Source: Clostridia bacterium
GTDB lineage: Bacteria; Bacillota; Clostridia; Christensenellales; Borkfalkiaceae
Assembly (NCBI GenBank): GCA_017471945.1
Contig: JAFURH010000038.1
Location: 1 to 63,047, forward strand
Direction: 5' to 3'
DNA: 63,047 bases
Position 1 is the first letter of the stretch. The number at the start of each line of letters is the position of its first letter. Below, in pieces: positions 46,101 to 54,236 of this stretch. The notes below the pieces were generated by a model. That model was given only the letters and a program-made list of their open reading frames with translations, was not told the origin of the DNA and searched no databases. The position numbers and the translations under genes were made by a program.

Positions 46101-47631
46101 CTGCGCCCCTAATCTTTCCGTCGTCGATTTGACGAACGCGAAATCGATCGGAGTCGGCGCGTTTGCGGGTAACGAAGCGTTGACGATGCTTACGCTCGGC
46201 GACGGCTTGTCTTCCGTTTCCGACTACGCGTTTATGAGTGCGGAAAATCTTAAAACGGTCGAATTGCCCGAGGGTGTTACCTCGATCGGTGCGTACGCGT
46301 TCTACGATACGGCGATTACGGAGATCGAACTCGACAACGTGATCACGGTCGGTGAATACGCGTTTGCGAGAACGGGGCTTACCCAAGTTACGCTTGCCGT
46401 TGGAGCGACGGTCGGCGACGGCGCGTTTATCGGTTGCGAAAAACTTGCGACGGTGAACAACCTCGAAAGCGTTACCTCGATCGGTGCGTACGCCTTTGCG
46501 CAAACGGCGCTCACCAGTCTCAAACTCACGGGCGCGACCTATATCGGCGACTTTGCGTTCAGCAACTCGGCGGTTACGCAAGTGGACTTTGGCACAGAGA
46601 AAAAACTCGCCTCGTTGGGCGAAAATCCCTTCTACGGCTGTGCGATTACAACGTTTGCCAAGGAAGAACCCGAATATTTCAACAATCAATTGATCGGAAC
46701 GGCGGTAACGGCGGATTACGAGATCAGCGCGACCGTTAAAGTGATCGATGGCGTGTTGTATCAATCCGTTCCCAACGGGCTTGAACTCGTATCCTATCCC
46801 GCGGGTAAGGGCGAGGCGAACTTCGCGGTCGAAGAAGGAGTCGTCAGGATCAGTGCGAGAGCTTTTGAAGGCTCTGCAATCAAAAACGTGATCCTTCCCT
46901 CGACGTTGATCGCGCTTGGCGACAAGGCGTTCTACGGGTGCGAACAGCTTGCCGTCGTCACCTTCCTCAGTTACGAAGCGCCTATCCTTGAAGAGGAATA
47001 CGACGAATATTATCTCACTTACGAGCACTTGCCTTTGAAGGGCGAATATTTCGGTTACGAAGGGTTGGGGATCGTTCCTTACTATATGTGGAACATCACC
47101 TCGAATTATAACAATTTCTATTTCGGCGCAAACTTCGTCAATTACGTCGGGCAGGTCGATCAGACGCTAGTGATGGTAAAACCCGTCAACGGACAACATT
47201 ACGATACGTTTATTTTGTCTAAGTATTTCTCTGCGACGATAGAAGGCAGCAACGCGATAATGGAAAGTACTTTGAAAGTCATTGCGCAGATCGCGGCGTT
47301 GCCTATGAAGATCACCTTAGAAGATGCGGCGGCGGTTGCGGCGGCGCGTGCGGCGTTCGAGGCGATTGCGTCCTACGATCAAAAAGCGCTCGTTACCAAC
47401 CTGTCTAAGCTGACGTCGGCGGAAGCGATGATCGAATATTTGGAATTCGAGAATAACGACGACGATCAGTCCGGAGAATCCGTAACGCCTGAAAAGCCTT
47501 CGCAATCCAAGGAAGAAGGTTGCGGTTGCGGAAACGCGCTCGGCGGGATATTTAGCGTGATGGCTGCGCTCGGCATTGCGGTTCTGGCAGTCGGAACGAA
47601 AAAATATAAAGTTTCCAAAAAGGACGAATAA
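40156..47631 (+). CDS. Giant (2491-residue) cell-surface subtilase with BIG2 and LRR_5 domains
   Basis: After a signal peptide (cleavage probably near AAGAES, residues 28-33) and a propeptide comes a complete S8 domain with the triad D217 (AVLDTGLDYTHS), H291 (EHGTHVAGIIAG) and S618 (GTSMAAPNQAGA). A PA domain is inserted at about 450-570 (GKIVLVKRGTTTFEDKV). Fibronectin-like domains follow, with a BIG2 module near 1340-1390 (YKSNNQKIATIGEDGVIVAQ), then LRR_5 repeats from about 1395 to 2290. The C-terminus has a Gly/Cys motif GCGCGN, a single helix and a basic tail, resembling a membrane-anchor sorting signal. It should be an active surface serine endopeptidase, with LRRs for substrate or surface binding. 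Confidence 0.92.
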   Translation: MTKNFKKKMLKTLYRGVALFGACGFFFAAGAESTERAKQTVASASGITKTDASINTHLTDYFDSNVVYKLPEAVEQDDDISVIVTMDTGSIVDAYKQENTKLSLTEYVNSAKAAKLAAQASKEQNALLKELTAAGISYTIGERYDTITNGFEIVVKASDFEEVGKAVGDRASLILGETYEPAATEVVTNEVEVYDTGIFNSQGIEYQGAGVVVAVLDTGLDYTHSAFDVANFHSKDLAFTLSGVSAKVGSTTAAKFSKGLTGEDVYMNAKVPYAYDYADKDPDVLPINSEHGTHVAGIIAGNDDEITGVAPEAQLAIMKVFSDSQTGAKDSWILSALEDCVVLGVDVINMSLGSSRGFSREEDGEKVNDIYDSIKEAGISLIVAASNDGVATSGSEKNGSLPLTSNPDAGTVGAPSTYETSLSVASVDGVKTPYLLYGEEIIYFNEAMNSAAKTKDFVDDLFKKLGTDANTYDFEYVTIPGIGRASDYPAESDYYAGKIVLVKRGTTTFEDKVRVALQEKGAAGIIIYNNVSGSISMSVGKDYGAVCSISQDDGELLAAKGTGTIRISRSQVAGPYMSDFSSWGPTSNLGIKPEITAHGGEIYSAVPGGGYERMSGTSMAAPNQAGATALIRQYVKSGKFGSNLTNKEITAIVNQLMMSTADIVYNKNGLPYAVRKQGAGLISIKDSIESQAYIKTYDQSGNLMDKTKLELGDDKNRTGEYGGIVFEIHNVSDSAITYDIDTLMITEGVSETFTGHGEKTVSQEGYLLTTTTSILDCQNGTLSNRKVTVAAGQTAKVSLEFTISEADKQYIDKYFENGYYVEGFITLKAVSGATVDMNIPVLAFYGDWTEAPILDEEYYDTHKDELNAGLDVKDKLMADAYATRAIGGLYSDYISALGSYYFKQDPSNTQIAASKDRIAISNQDGDEEGKTNFTVSSIYSINAGLLRNVKEAYISIVEDSTGEEVFNHTEINVRKSNSSGSTMYPGYIDVDFSALEHNLKNNTRYTVTMTTYIDYGTHEEQKNARNVFTFPLYIDFEAPSLTDVRYYTEYDQTSKKTRLYADLSIYDNHYSMGMQIGQIVASEDPKYTFSMETFGEYVTPVYSSFNSTSVVTVELTDYISKIKDRSIGMKSATATSLETEKNNSFIAICYDYAMNSATYELRLPDEVIAMYFEKDGKTLESVRLSPNEKLDLTTVLNVYPATTWESIVDFTSADETVAKVVNGTLLATADTAEGSKSTTITAIGYNAAGEKVTATLEVVVLGPTDEGYRGGYTVPEVNTFEVTGYKTLKAYYSTSLDDREIGLTDSVNDFGDSLTLSMYPSESVQLLYKLDSYTDTVITYKSNNQKIATIGEDGVIVAQAEGSTIVTASVGSYSKVNIRITVKDPYTTNSMYLMSYKGLGGVVEIPDDRGITTIYSYAFSNYEYVEKDLENGDVIDEEDPYHLKQWYIGDDTITKVIIPEGVEIIESYAFAALTKLEEVKLPTTLKRIGVGAFYGCTNLKTINLENVQFINEKAFADCALGKIDLSSVVSIGNYTFQNCVLTKLTLPTTSQSVGVGSFYGNKYLETVTFAAPKMKVGSYAFAECSVLDKVAVNAAVISSYAFYNCSALSDVTLGKDVAVIGEYAFTGTNVAEFKLEEGNSELKCSQGLKETEGAYLMNKAGELILVAPQYEPDPVDGKLGVFEIEDATSISSGAFAGSVQILHLRAPNVTTVGDYAFAGCKNLVSISLPKVETIGEYAFAGTSLEDTATLDIPTLKSIGAYAFAGTDLTSVVIADEATIGESAFSYYRESSNSAYDLCEKLHSVKIGKNVTIGKNAFYSPVYVYTYEATGVEDVLELYYEEYAYFLTDEDGNRVKDAKGKDIQYVYLRYKFDTGVRSQLISVEIGDGTTVGESAFSGHAKLTSLTVGNGVELGNYAFFNAAALEEVQLQGVVSIGDYAFSGSRTYDYWMTDDEVLRYAYERTYLYDEEGNGEDTITAYIYSDCAPNLSVVDLTNAKSIGVGAFAGNEALTMLTLGDGLSSVSDYAFMSAENLKTVELPEGVTSIGAYAFYDTAITEIELDNVITVGEYAFARTGLTQVTLAVGATVGDGAFIGCEKLATVNNLESVTSIGAYAFAQTALTSLKLTGATYIGDFAFSNSAVTQVDFGTEKKLASLGENPFYGCAITTFAKEEPEYFNNQLIGTAVTADYEISATVKVIDGVLYQSVPNGLELVSYPAGKGEANFAVEEGVVRISARAFEGSAIKNVILPSTLIALGDKAFYGCEQLAVVTFLSYEAPILEEEYDEYYLTYEHLPLKGEYFGYEGLGIVPYYMWNITSNYNNFYFGANFVNYVGQVDQTLVMVKPVNGQHYDTFILSKYFSATIEGSNAIMESTLKVIAQIAALPMKITLEDAAAVAAARAAFEAIASYDQKALVTNLSKLTSAEAMIEYLEFENNDDDQSGESVTPEKPSQSKEEGCGCGNALGGIFSVMAALGIAVLAVGTKKYKVSKKDE

Positions 47632-47659
47632 CGGCGATCAACCGTAACGGAGTGATAAA

Positions 47660-49456
47660 ATGAAAAAGAAAAGCAAATTTATATTGACATTCGGCGCGAT
47701 CGCGGGCCTTTGTTTAGGGCTTTCCGCTTGCGACGATCTCACGAAATTGCAATCGTACGAGGCAAAAGGCTACGTAGTGTCGGTCACCTACGACGCGAAC
47801 GGCGGTGTTTTCAACTACGATAAGGCAATTTCGATTACGGATTTGTATAAGCCTGCCGACTACGAAGCAGATATAAACGGCACGGTACAAATCAAGCTGA
47901 CGCAGCCCGAAAACCCCGTGCGCGAGGAAGCGGGATCGGAAGAAATCGTAGTAATGAAAGAAGACCGTTTCTTGACGGGTTGGTATCAAACGCGTGAATT
48001 GAAGCTCGTCAACGGATATCCCGTTGACGAGAAAGGCAATCTTCTTTACGAATACGACGCGGAGGAAGGCATTTACTACTACGTGTTAGCGGGAGAAGAC
48101 GGGAAACCCGTGGAAAGCGTTCGAACCAAGACGGAAAAGAACAAAAAAACGGGTGAAGAAAAATACTTTGACGCCGAAGGGTATATTCTCTTAAAGAAAA
48201 AGGACGGAAAGTATTTGCGTTTAGGGAAAATAGACGAAGATAAAAAAGTCATTGAAGGGATTATGATGGAAGGCGGTTATGCCGAACAAGGAATTCCTGC
48301 CTACACTTATTCCGGGCGTTGGGATTTCGAAACGGACACCCTTTCTTATAACGAACAAGACGGCAAGAAAAAATCACTTACCTTATACGCGGGCTGGTCG
48401 GAGTATTTCGAAATGCACTATTATTATAAAGTGCAAGGGCAAGAGTCGGATTGGATCGAACATTCGGAGTATCATAAATTTGCCTATAACGTAGAGGACA
48501 CAGACCTCGATACTCTTTTGTTGCCACAGTGGCAAAACGGAAAAATGACGCATTTGGGGGATAATTATATCTTCCCCTCTGTGGCAGGAAGTACCTTTTT
48601 AGCCGCGTATACCGATCCCGAATGTCAAAACGAAATCAAAGCTTCGTTTGAGCATCAAGGAACGATCGATCAAGATACGGGCAAAGTGGTAAACCGCGTA
48701 CAAAATATTTATTTCGTGGTCGAGCCTGTTAAACGGTATAAAATTGAAACGGCGAAGCAGTTTACTCAAAACGTCAGCTTAAACGGTTATTACGAAATCC
48801 TGAACGATTTGGATTTTGCAGGCTTGGCTTGGCCGTCTAACTTTATGACGGGTACGTTCACAGGGCAGATTTATGCGGCGGGAGATCAACCGATCAAATT
48901 TTCGAATATTTCGGTAACCTATGATAAGGACGAAAAAACAGAAGGCGGGTTGTTTGGAAAAATAGCCGATAGCGCCGTATTGACAAATCTTACTTTCGAA
49001 AACGTGAAGTTTGATTTACAGAAAATTTCAACGGATGCAGAGACAAAAGCGTATTACGGATTGTTTGCAGGCTTTATCGACGAAGGCGTTACGCTTACGA
49101 ACGTTTCGGTGAGCGGCGCGTTCTTGATCGGCAATATAGGAGAGCGATCAGACGAAAACTTCTCCATCAATCTATTGGCAAACGGCGAAAAAGCAACGGC
49201 TTTAAGCGAGTCCCTTTCCAACATTTCCTTGCTCCTTTACGGAGTGGAAGACGAAATTCTGATTAAAGATCCGGAAACGGGAAAAACGCATTATGAAAAC
49301 TGCTACGCTTACGCGATAGACCCCGAAGATGAAAATTCGGTACAAGTAGATACGACGACCGGCAATATTAAACTGACGTTGAAGGAAAGCAAAAATCAGG
49401 CTTATCAACCGTCTTATGATATAATAAAAATAGAAACTGGAGGAAACCAACAATGA
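47660..49456 (+). CDS. Surface lipoprotein overlapping the oligopeptide-binding gene
   Basis: The 598-residue product has lipobox L21-S22-A23-C24. An InlB-like repeat spans about 28-250, interrupted by Lys-rich stretches (VTYDANGGVFNYD; LTGWYQTREL; LYAGWSEYF). Residues about 370-480 look like a GLUG-type beta-helical region (YYEILNDLDFAGLAWPSNF followed by GTFTGQIYA). The stop overlaps the next start as ATGA (49453-49456), giving translational coupling with the binding protein. It could be an accessory surface subunit of that transporter; no enzymatic motif is present. Confidence 0.82.
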   Translation: MKKKSKFILTFGAIAGLCLGLSACDDLTKLQSYEAKGYVVSVTYDANGGVFNYDKAISITDLYKPADYEADINGTVQIKLTQPENPVREEAGSEEIVVMKEDRFLTGWYQTRELKLVNGYPVDEKGNLLYEYDAEEGIYYYVLAGEDGKPVESVRTKTEKNKKTGEEKYFDAEGYILLKKKDGKYLRLGKIDEDKKVIEGIMMEGGYAEQGIPAYTYSGRWDFETDTLSYNEQDGKKKSLTLYAGWSEYFEMHYYYKVQGQESDWIEHSEYHKFAYNVEDTDLDTLLLPQWQNGKMTHLGDNYIFPSVAGSTFLAAYTDPECQNEIKASFEHQGTIDQDTGKVVNRVQNIYFVVEPVKRYKIETAKQFTQNVSLNGYYEILNDLDFAGLAWPSNFMTGTFTGQIYAAGDQPIKFSNISVTYDKDEKTEGGLFGKIADSAVLTNLTFENVKFDLQKISTDAETKAYYGLFAGFIDEGVTLTNVSVSGAFLIGNIGERSDENFSINLLANGEKATALSESLSNISLLLYGVEDEILIKDPETGKTHYENCYAYAIDPEDENSVQVDTTTGNIKLTLKESKNQAYQPSYDIIKIETGGNQQ

Positions 49457-52113
49457 ACAAAAAAACAACGCGTATTATCAGTAGTGCGCTGGGCTTAGTG
49501 CTGGCGAGTAGCATCGTGCTTCCCGTTGCGGGCTGCGGCGACGACGGCGGTAGCAAGAAGAACAGAGACAGTATCGTTATTATGTCGGAAGAGCTGAGTG
49601 GGCTTTTCAATCCTTTCTATGCAACGTCCGGACCGGATATGGAAGTCGTAGGAATGACGCAGTTGGGGATGCTCGCGACGGACGAAAAAGGGAAGGCGAT
49701 TGCAGGGAAAGACGAAGCGACCGCCGTACTTGATTTCCAATCGGACGTAAAAGAAGAAAACGACAAAACGACGACGGAGTATACCTTCGTTTTGAAAAAC
49801 GGTCTGAAATTCTCCGATGGCAAACCCTTGACGATGAACGACGTAATGTTCAATATCTACGAATATCTCGATCCCGTTTACACGGGCTCGTCTACGATGT
49901 ATTCCATCGACATCGTAGGACTTACACAATACAGAACGCAGACGGATATTGCGGGGGAAACGGGCGAAACGGAAAGCTTGATCAACGAAGATGCTTCGGC
50001 AATGGCGGAAACGCGTATTCAAGAGCTTATAGACGTTTACGAAGTGAACGGGGATACGGGCACGGGCTCGTATTCCAGAACCGAAGCACAGATGGAAGAG
50101 GATATCACAAACCATTACGTTTCCGACGGCTATAAAGATGCGGTTGCCGATGAAAAGACGCAGGAAACGATGAAAGACGAGGATTATAATGCGATCCTTC
50201 TTGCCGACTATAAATTAGCCTTAAAAACCTTCAAGGAAGAGTTGGAAGCCGATTATCTGGCAGCGAAAGACGCATACGATCTGAACTCTGCCCCTTATAA
50301 AGATTGGAAAGAACAATTCTCCAACGAAGTGTTCTGCTTCCTCTACTACGAAGGAAAGATCACGCCTAACTATGAAGGAAAGGGAACGCCGGATGAAAAT
50401 AAAGCGAAGATCGAATCGTTTAATTATCAGATCGATCCCGCTACGTTCAACACCAAGGAAAAGGCGATCAACAGAGTGTATAGCGACACGACCACCGAAG
50501 AATTGAACGCCGTTCTCACGCGTTGGGGTACGTCCACGACGTTGCTTACGACGTATCAAGCGGAAGCCAAGGATATTATTCTGCACAACTATATGAAGGA
50601 CGGTATGACGGCTCCCAACATTGAGGGTATCGTTTCGCTCGGACACACCTCGGAAGTTGCAAGCGTAACGGTGAACGGCGTGCCTTACACCGTCGCCCAC
50701 GAGCACAGAGAAGACGGAACGCCTGCGAATGCGGGAGAATACGACGTTCTTCAAATCACGATCAACGGCATCGACCCGAAAGCTATTTACAGCTTCGGCT
50801 TCACCGTTGCTCCCGCACATTATTACGGCTCGAAAAACGGTAAAGGCGACGACGTAGTGATCGATATCAAAAACAATAAATTCGGTGTAGAATACGCAAG
50901 TAGCGATTTCCAAACGGACGTTATTAAAGCGCAAAAGCACGTCGAAGTACCGGTTGGCGCAGGTGCGTACGTAGCAACGGACGCGGACAATAACGACAAC
51001 CCGAACGGCACGGATTTTTGGAGCAGCAATATCGTATATTTCAAGGCAAACGAGCACTTTATGTTCCCCGTAAAAACGGAAAAATTGCGTATGCAAGTCG
51101 TCAGCGCTTCCAACGCGATCGATAAACTCGTGAGCGGCGAAGTGGATTTCGTTACCCCTCAATTCACCAAGCAAAACAGCGATAGACTTGATTCGCTTAA
51201 GAAGAAAGGCTTTGAATCTCTTAACGCTTGGCAGCTCGGTTACGGGTATATCGGTATCAACGCAGGGAAAGTGCCGAATCTTTATATCCGTCGTGCAATT
51301 ATGGCGGCGATGAACACTTCTCTTTCGTTGGAATATTACGCAAAGACGACGGCGAAGAATATTAAGTGGCCTATGTCTATGGAAAGCTGGGCGTACCCGT
51401 TCGAAACCGGTAGTAAAACGGAGAAAACTCCTACGACGGAAGCAAATCGTTTATTAGAAGAACCGGATGATTTAACGTATCTTCAATGGACGGGCGTTGA
51501 TGCGGCAAAAAATAAGATCAATCGTTTGGTGGCGGAAGCTGAAAATTGGCCCGGCGAAATTAATTTGAACTTGAAATTTACGATCGCAGGCGCTTCGATT
51601 ACGGAACACCCTACCTACGAAGTCTTTAAACAGGCGGCGGAAATTTTGAACGCTTGCGGTTGGGAAGTGGAAGTAAAAGCAGACCCTTCAGCGCTCACCA
51701 AGCTTTCAACGGGATCGCTTGCCGTTTGGGCGGCTGCTTGGGGTTCGTCGGTTGACCCCGATATGTATCAGGTTTACCATAAAGATTCGACGGCTACCTC
51801 CGTATATGCGTGGGGCTACCGTGAAATCAAGAACGCAAAAACCACGACGTACGCGCAAGAATGGAGCATTATTGAAAAGTTAAGCAAAAAGATCGACGAA
51901 GGGCGTGAAACGCTTGACGAAACGGCAAGAAAGAATATCTATACCGACGCGCTCGTTTACGTGTTGCAGCTTGCGGTAGAAATGCCCGTATACCAGCGTA
52001 AAACGTTGTACGCGTATAACGCGAATACCATTAAAGGGGTAAAACCTCAATCGGAGGTTGACGCTTACAACTCGCCTTTGGCAGAAATCTGGAACTTGGA
52101 ACTCGTCAAATAA
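49453..52113 (+). CDS. oppA: Oligopeptide ABC transporter substrate-binding lipoprotein (SBP family 5), enlarged
   Basis: The 886-residue protein has lipobox V25-A26-G27-C28 and a family 5 binding domain (FVLKNGLKFSDGKPLTMNDV near 113; later YIRRAIMAAMNTSLSLEYY and VWAAAWGSSVDPDMYQVY). Family members are usually near 550 residues. The extra 250-300 lie mostly between about 155 and 430 and are helical and acidic with an added beta part. It is encoded just before OppBCDF, so it is the binding component, and it overlaps the upstream lipoprotein gene. Peptide specificity cannot be read from sequence. Confidence 0.93.
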   Translation: MNKKTTRIISSALGLVLASSIVLPVAGCGDDGGSKKNRDSIVIMSEELSGLFNPFYATSGPDMEVVGMTQLGMLATDEKGKAIAGKDEATAVLDFQSDVKEENDKTTTEYTFVLKNGLKFSDGKPLTMNDVMFNIYEYLDPVYTGSSTMYSIDIVGLTQYRTQTDIAGETGETESLINEDASAMAETRIQELIDVYEVNGDTGTGSYSRTEAQMEEDITNHYVSDGYKDAVADEKTQETMKDEDYNAILLADYKLALKTFKEELEADYLAAKDAYDLNSAPYKDWKEQFSNEVFCFLYYEGKITPNYEGKGTPDENKAKIESFNYQIDPATFNTKEKAINRVYSDTTTEELNAVLTRWGTSTTLLTTYQAEAKDIILHNYMKDGMTAPNIEGIVSLGHTSEVASVTVNGVPYTVAHEHREDGTPANAGEYDVLQITINGIDPKAIYSFGFTVAPAHYYGSKNGKGDDVVIDIKNNKFGVEYASSDFQTDVIKAQKHVEVPVGAGAYVATDADNNDNPNGTDFWSSNIVYFKANEHFMFPVKTEKLRMQVVSASNAIDKLVSGEVDFVTPQFTKQNSDRLDSLKKKGFESLNAWQLGYGYIGINAGKVPNLYIRRAIMAAMNTSLSLEYYAKTTAKNIKWPMSMESWAYPFETGSKTEKTPTTEANRLLEEPDDLTYLQWTGVDAAKNKINRLVAEAENWPGEINLNLKFTIAGASITEHPTYEVFKQAAEILNACGWEVEVKADPSALTKLSTGSLAVWAAAWGSSVDPDMYQVYHKDSTATSVYAWGYREIKNAKTTTYAQEWSIIEKLSKKIDEGRETLDETARKNIYTDALVYVLQLAVEMPVYQRKTLYAYNANTIKGVKPQSEVDAYNSPLAEIWNLELVK

Positions 52114-52140
52114 CGGCGAGTTCCCAAAAAGGGAAACGAA

Positions 52141-53130
52141 ATGTTTAAATATATTCTCAAAAGATTAGGGATATCCGTCTTGATTTTATTTGGGGTATCT
52201 ATTCTTCTCTACACGCTACTCCGCTGTATTCCAACGGATATCGTAGATCAAAAAATAATCGCGTTAAACCAAACGGGCGTAAACGTTTCCGACGAATTTA
52301 TCAAGGAAATGTATAAGGCTTACGGTTTGGACGGAACGATCCTCGAAGGGTACTTCGATTGGTTGGCAAACGTCTTCCAAGGCAATTTCGGCAAGAGCTT
52401 CATTTCTCAGCGCGAAGTTATTTCCGAGCTTTTCAACGGCGACAGATTGGGAACTTCCTTCCTCGTTGCGGCAATCGCAACGGTGTTCGAGTTCCTGATC
52501 GCGATCCCGCTCGGAATCACGGCGGCTACGCACCAGTATTCCCTTCGAGACTATCTCGTGACCGTGCTCGTTCTGATCGGTATTTCGCTTCCGTCCTTCT
52601 TCTTCGGACAGATGCTCAAAGACATCTTTGCCAACAAGCTCGGCTGGTTGCCCGTTTCGGGTATGAAAGACGCGTCGCTCACCTACGCAAACGGTTGGGA
52701 AGCGGCGGTGGACTATCTTCGCCATATGTTCTTGCCTATCTTGACGGTCGTCGTGCTGAGCATCGGCGGACGAATGAGAATGACGAGAACGAATATGCTC
52801 GAAGTCCTCAACGCCGACTATATCCGCACGGCGCGCGCAAAGGGTCTGAGCGAAGGAAAGGTCATTTATAAGCACGCCTTCCGCAACACGATGATCCCCC
52901 TCGTTACGGGGCTTGCAGGCTTGATCCCGTCCCTCTTTTCGGGCGCGATGATCACGGAATCCGTCTTTGACCTTACGGGTATCGGAAACTACGCGTTGGC
53001 GGCGATGACGCAAGGGGACATTCCCGTCATTATGACGTATAATATGTTCCTCGCGTTCTTGTCGGTTATGGGCGTATTGCTTGCCGATTTGATGTACGGG
53101 GTGGTAGACCCTCGCGTCAAGTTGGCGTAA
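52141..53130 (+). CDS. oppB: Oligopeptide ABC transporter permease, OppB type
   Basis: The 329-residue inner-membrane permease has six predicted helices, starting MFKYILKRLGISVLILFGV with the OppB-type LLRCIPTD loop. The EAA motif that docks the ATPase is RTARAKGLSEGKVIYKHAF at about residues 228-246. AAGGGA precedes the ATG, 27 bases after the binding-protein gene. It pairs with OppC. Confidence 0.95.
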   Translation: MFKYILKRLGISVLILFGVSILLYTLLRCIPTDIVDQKIIALNQTGVNVSDEFIKEMYKAYGLDGTILEGYFDWLANVFQGNFGKSFISQREVISELFNGDRLGTSFLVAAIATVFEFLIAIPLGITAATHQYSLRDYLVTVLVLIGISLPSFFFGQMLKDIFANKLGWLPVSGMKDASLTYANGWEAAVDYLRHMFLPILTVVVLSIGGRMRMTRTNMLEVLNADYIRTARAKGLSEGKVIYKHAFRNTMIPLVTGLAGLIPSLFSGAMITESVFDLTGIGNYALAAMTQGDIPVIMTYNMFLAFLSVMGVLLADLMYGVVDPRVKLA

Positions 53131-53142
53131 AGGAGGCTTGTT

Positions 53143-54234
53143 ATGGAAGAAAAGAAAGAATTACAAATCGAAGAAACGAGCGCCGAACAAACCGTGGAAT
53201 CGGGCGCGATGAAGCAGACGTCGACGATGCTCTCCACCGAGGACACCGAAACGCCGCTCGATAAAAACGTACGACTTCTGTCGCCGACGCGTATGGTGCT
53301 TCGCCGCTTTTTCCGCTCGAAGCTCTCCATTATCGGGTTGATAATGTTGATCTCCCTGTTTGCGTTCTGCTGGCTCGGTCCCGTAGTATACAGCCAATGG
53401 GGCGAGATCGAAACCGACCGCACGGGAAATATCGACTATATCGCTACCGTCATCGTAGGAGCGGACGGCAAAGAAATGGTGCAGATGATCGTTGGGAACA
53501 ATGGTATCAACTCCCTTGCCGATCCTTCCTCCGCCCACCTTTTGGGTACGGACGAAAAGGGTATGGACGTATTTACCCGTCTGATGTACGGCGGTAGACT
53601 TTCGCTTACGATCAGTTTCCTCTCCGTATTTTTGACCTCCGCGATCGGCATCGTTTTAGGCGGTCTTGCGGGCTTCTACGGCGGCGTCGTAGACGGCATT
53701 ATAATGCGTATATGCGATATTTTGATCTGTCTGCCGACTTTACCCTTAATGCTGATCCTAGGCACGGTACTTGAATCCAACGGCGTACCGTCGGAGTCGT
53801 ATATCTACCTGTTGATGGGGCTGTTATCGCTATTCTCGTGGCCGGGTATGGCGCGCTTGGTGCGCGGTCAGATCCTGTACCTGCGCGAGCAGGAATATAT
53901 GGTCGCGGCGGAAGCGATGGGCTATTCCACCGCACGCCGTATCTTCAAGCACCTCATTCCCAACATTCTGCCTCAGATCCTCGTTTCGATGACGATGTCG
54001 CTCGGCAGTATGATCCTGTACGAATCCACGCTTTCCTATTTGAATCTCGGCGTTAAGATCCCTTACGCGTCGTGGGGTACGATGATCGAAGTCATTTCCA
54101 AGCGAAGCGATATTTTGCAGAATAATTTCAACGTTTGGGGCCCTCCGGGAATCTGTATTATTATCGCGGTACTCGGCTTCAACTTTATCGGCGACGGTTT
54201 GCGCGACGCGCTCGACCCTAAGCAGAGGAGATAA
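53143..54234 (+). CDS. oppC: Oligopeptide ABC transporter permease, OppC type
   Basis: The 363-residue permease has an extended acidic cytoplasmic N-terminus (about 50 residues) before the OppC_N helix (LSIIGLIMLISLFAFCWLG), a periplasmic-side loop containing LLGTDEKGMDVFTRLMYGGR, and the EAA motif EYMVAAEAMGYSTARRIFKH near 250. AAAGGAGG precedes the ATG. The gap to oppB is 12 bases. Confidence 0.95.
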   Translation: MEEKKELQIEETSAEQTVESGAMKQTSTMLSTEDTETPLDKNVRLLSPTRMVLRRFFRSKLSIIGLIMLISLFAFCWLGPVVYSQWGEIETDRTGNIDYIATVIVGADGKEMVQMIVGNNGINSLADPSSAHLLGTDEKGMDVFTRLMYGGRLSLTISFLSVFLTSAIGIVLGGLAGFYGGVVDGIIMRICDILICLPTLPLMLILGTVLESNGVPSESYIYLLMGLLSLFSWPGMARLVRGQILYLREQEYMVAAEAMGYSTARRIFKHLIPNILPQILVSMTMSLGSMILYESTLSYLNLGVKIPYASWGTMIEVISKRSDILQNNFNVWGPPGICIIIAVLGFNFIGDGLRDALDPKQRR

Positions 54235-54236
54235 TT

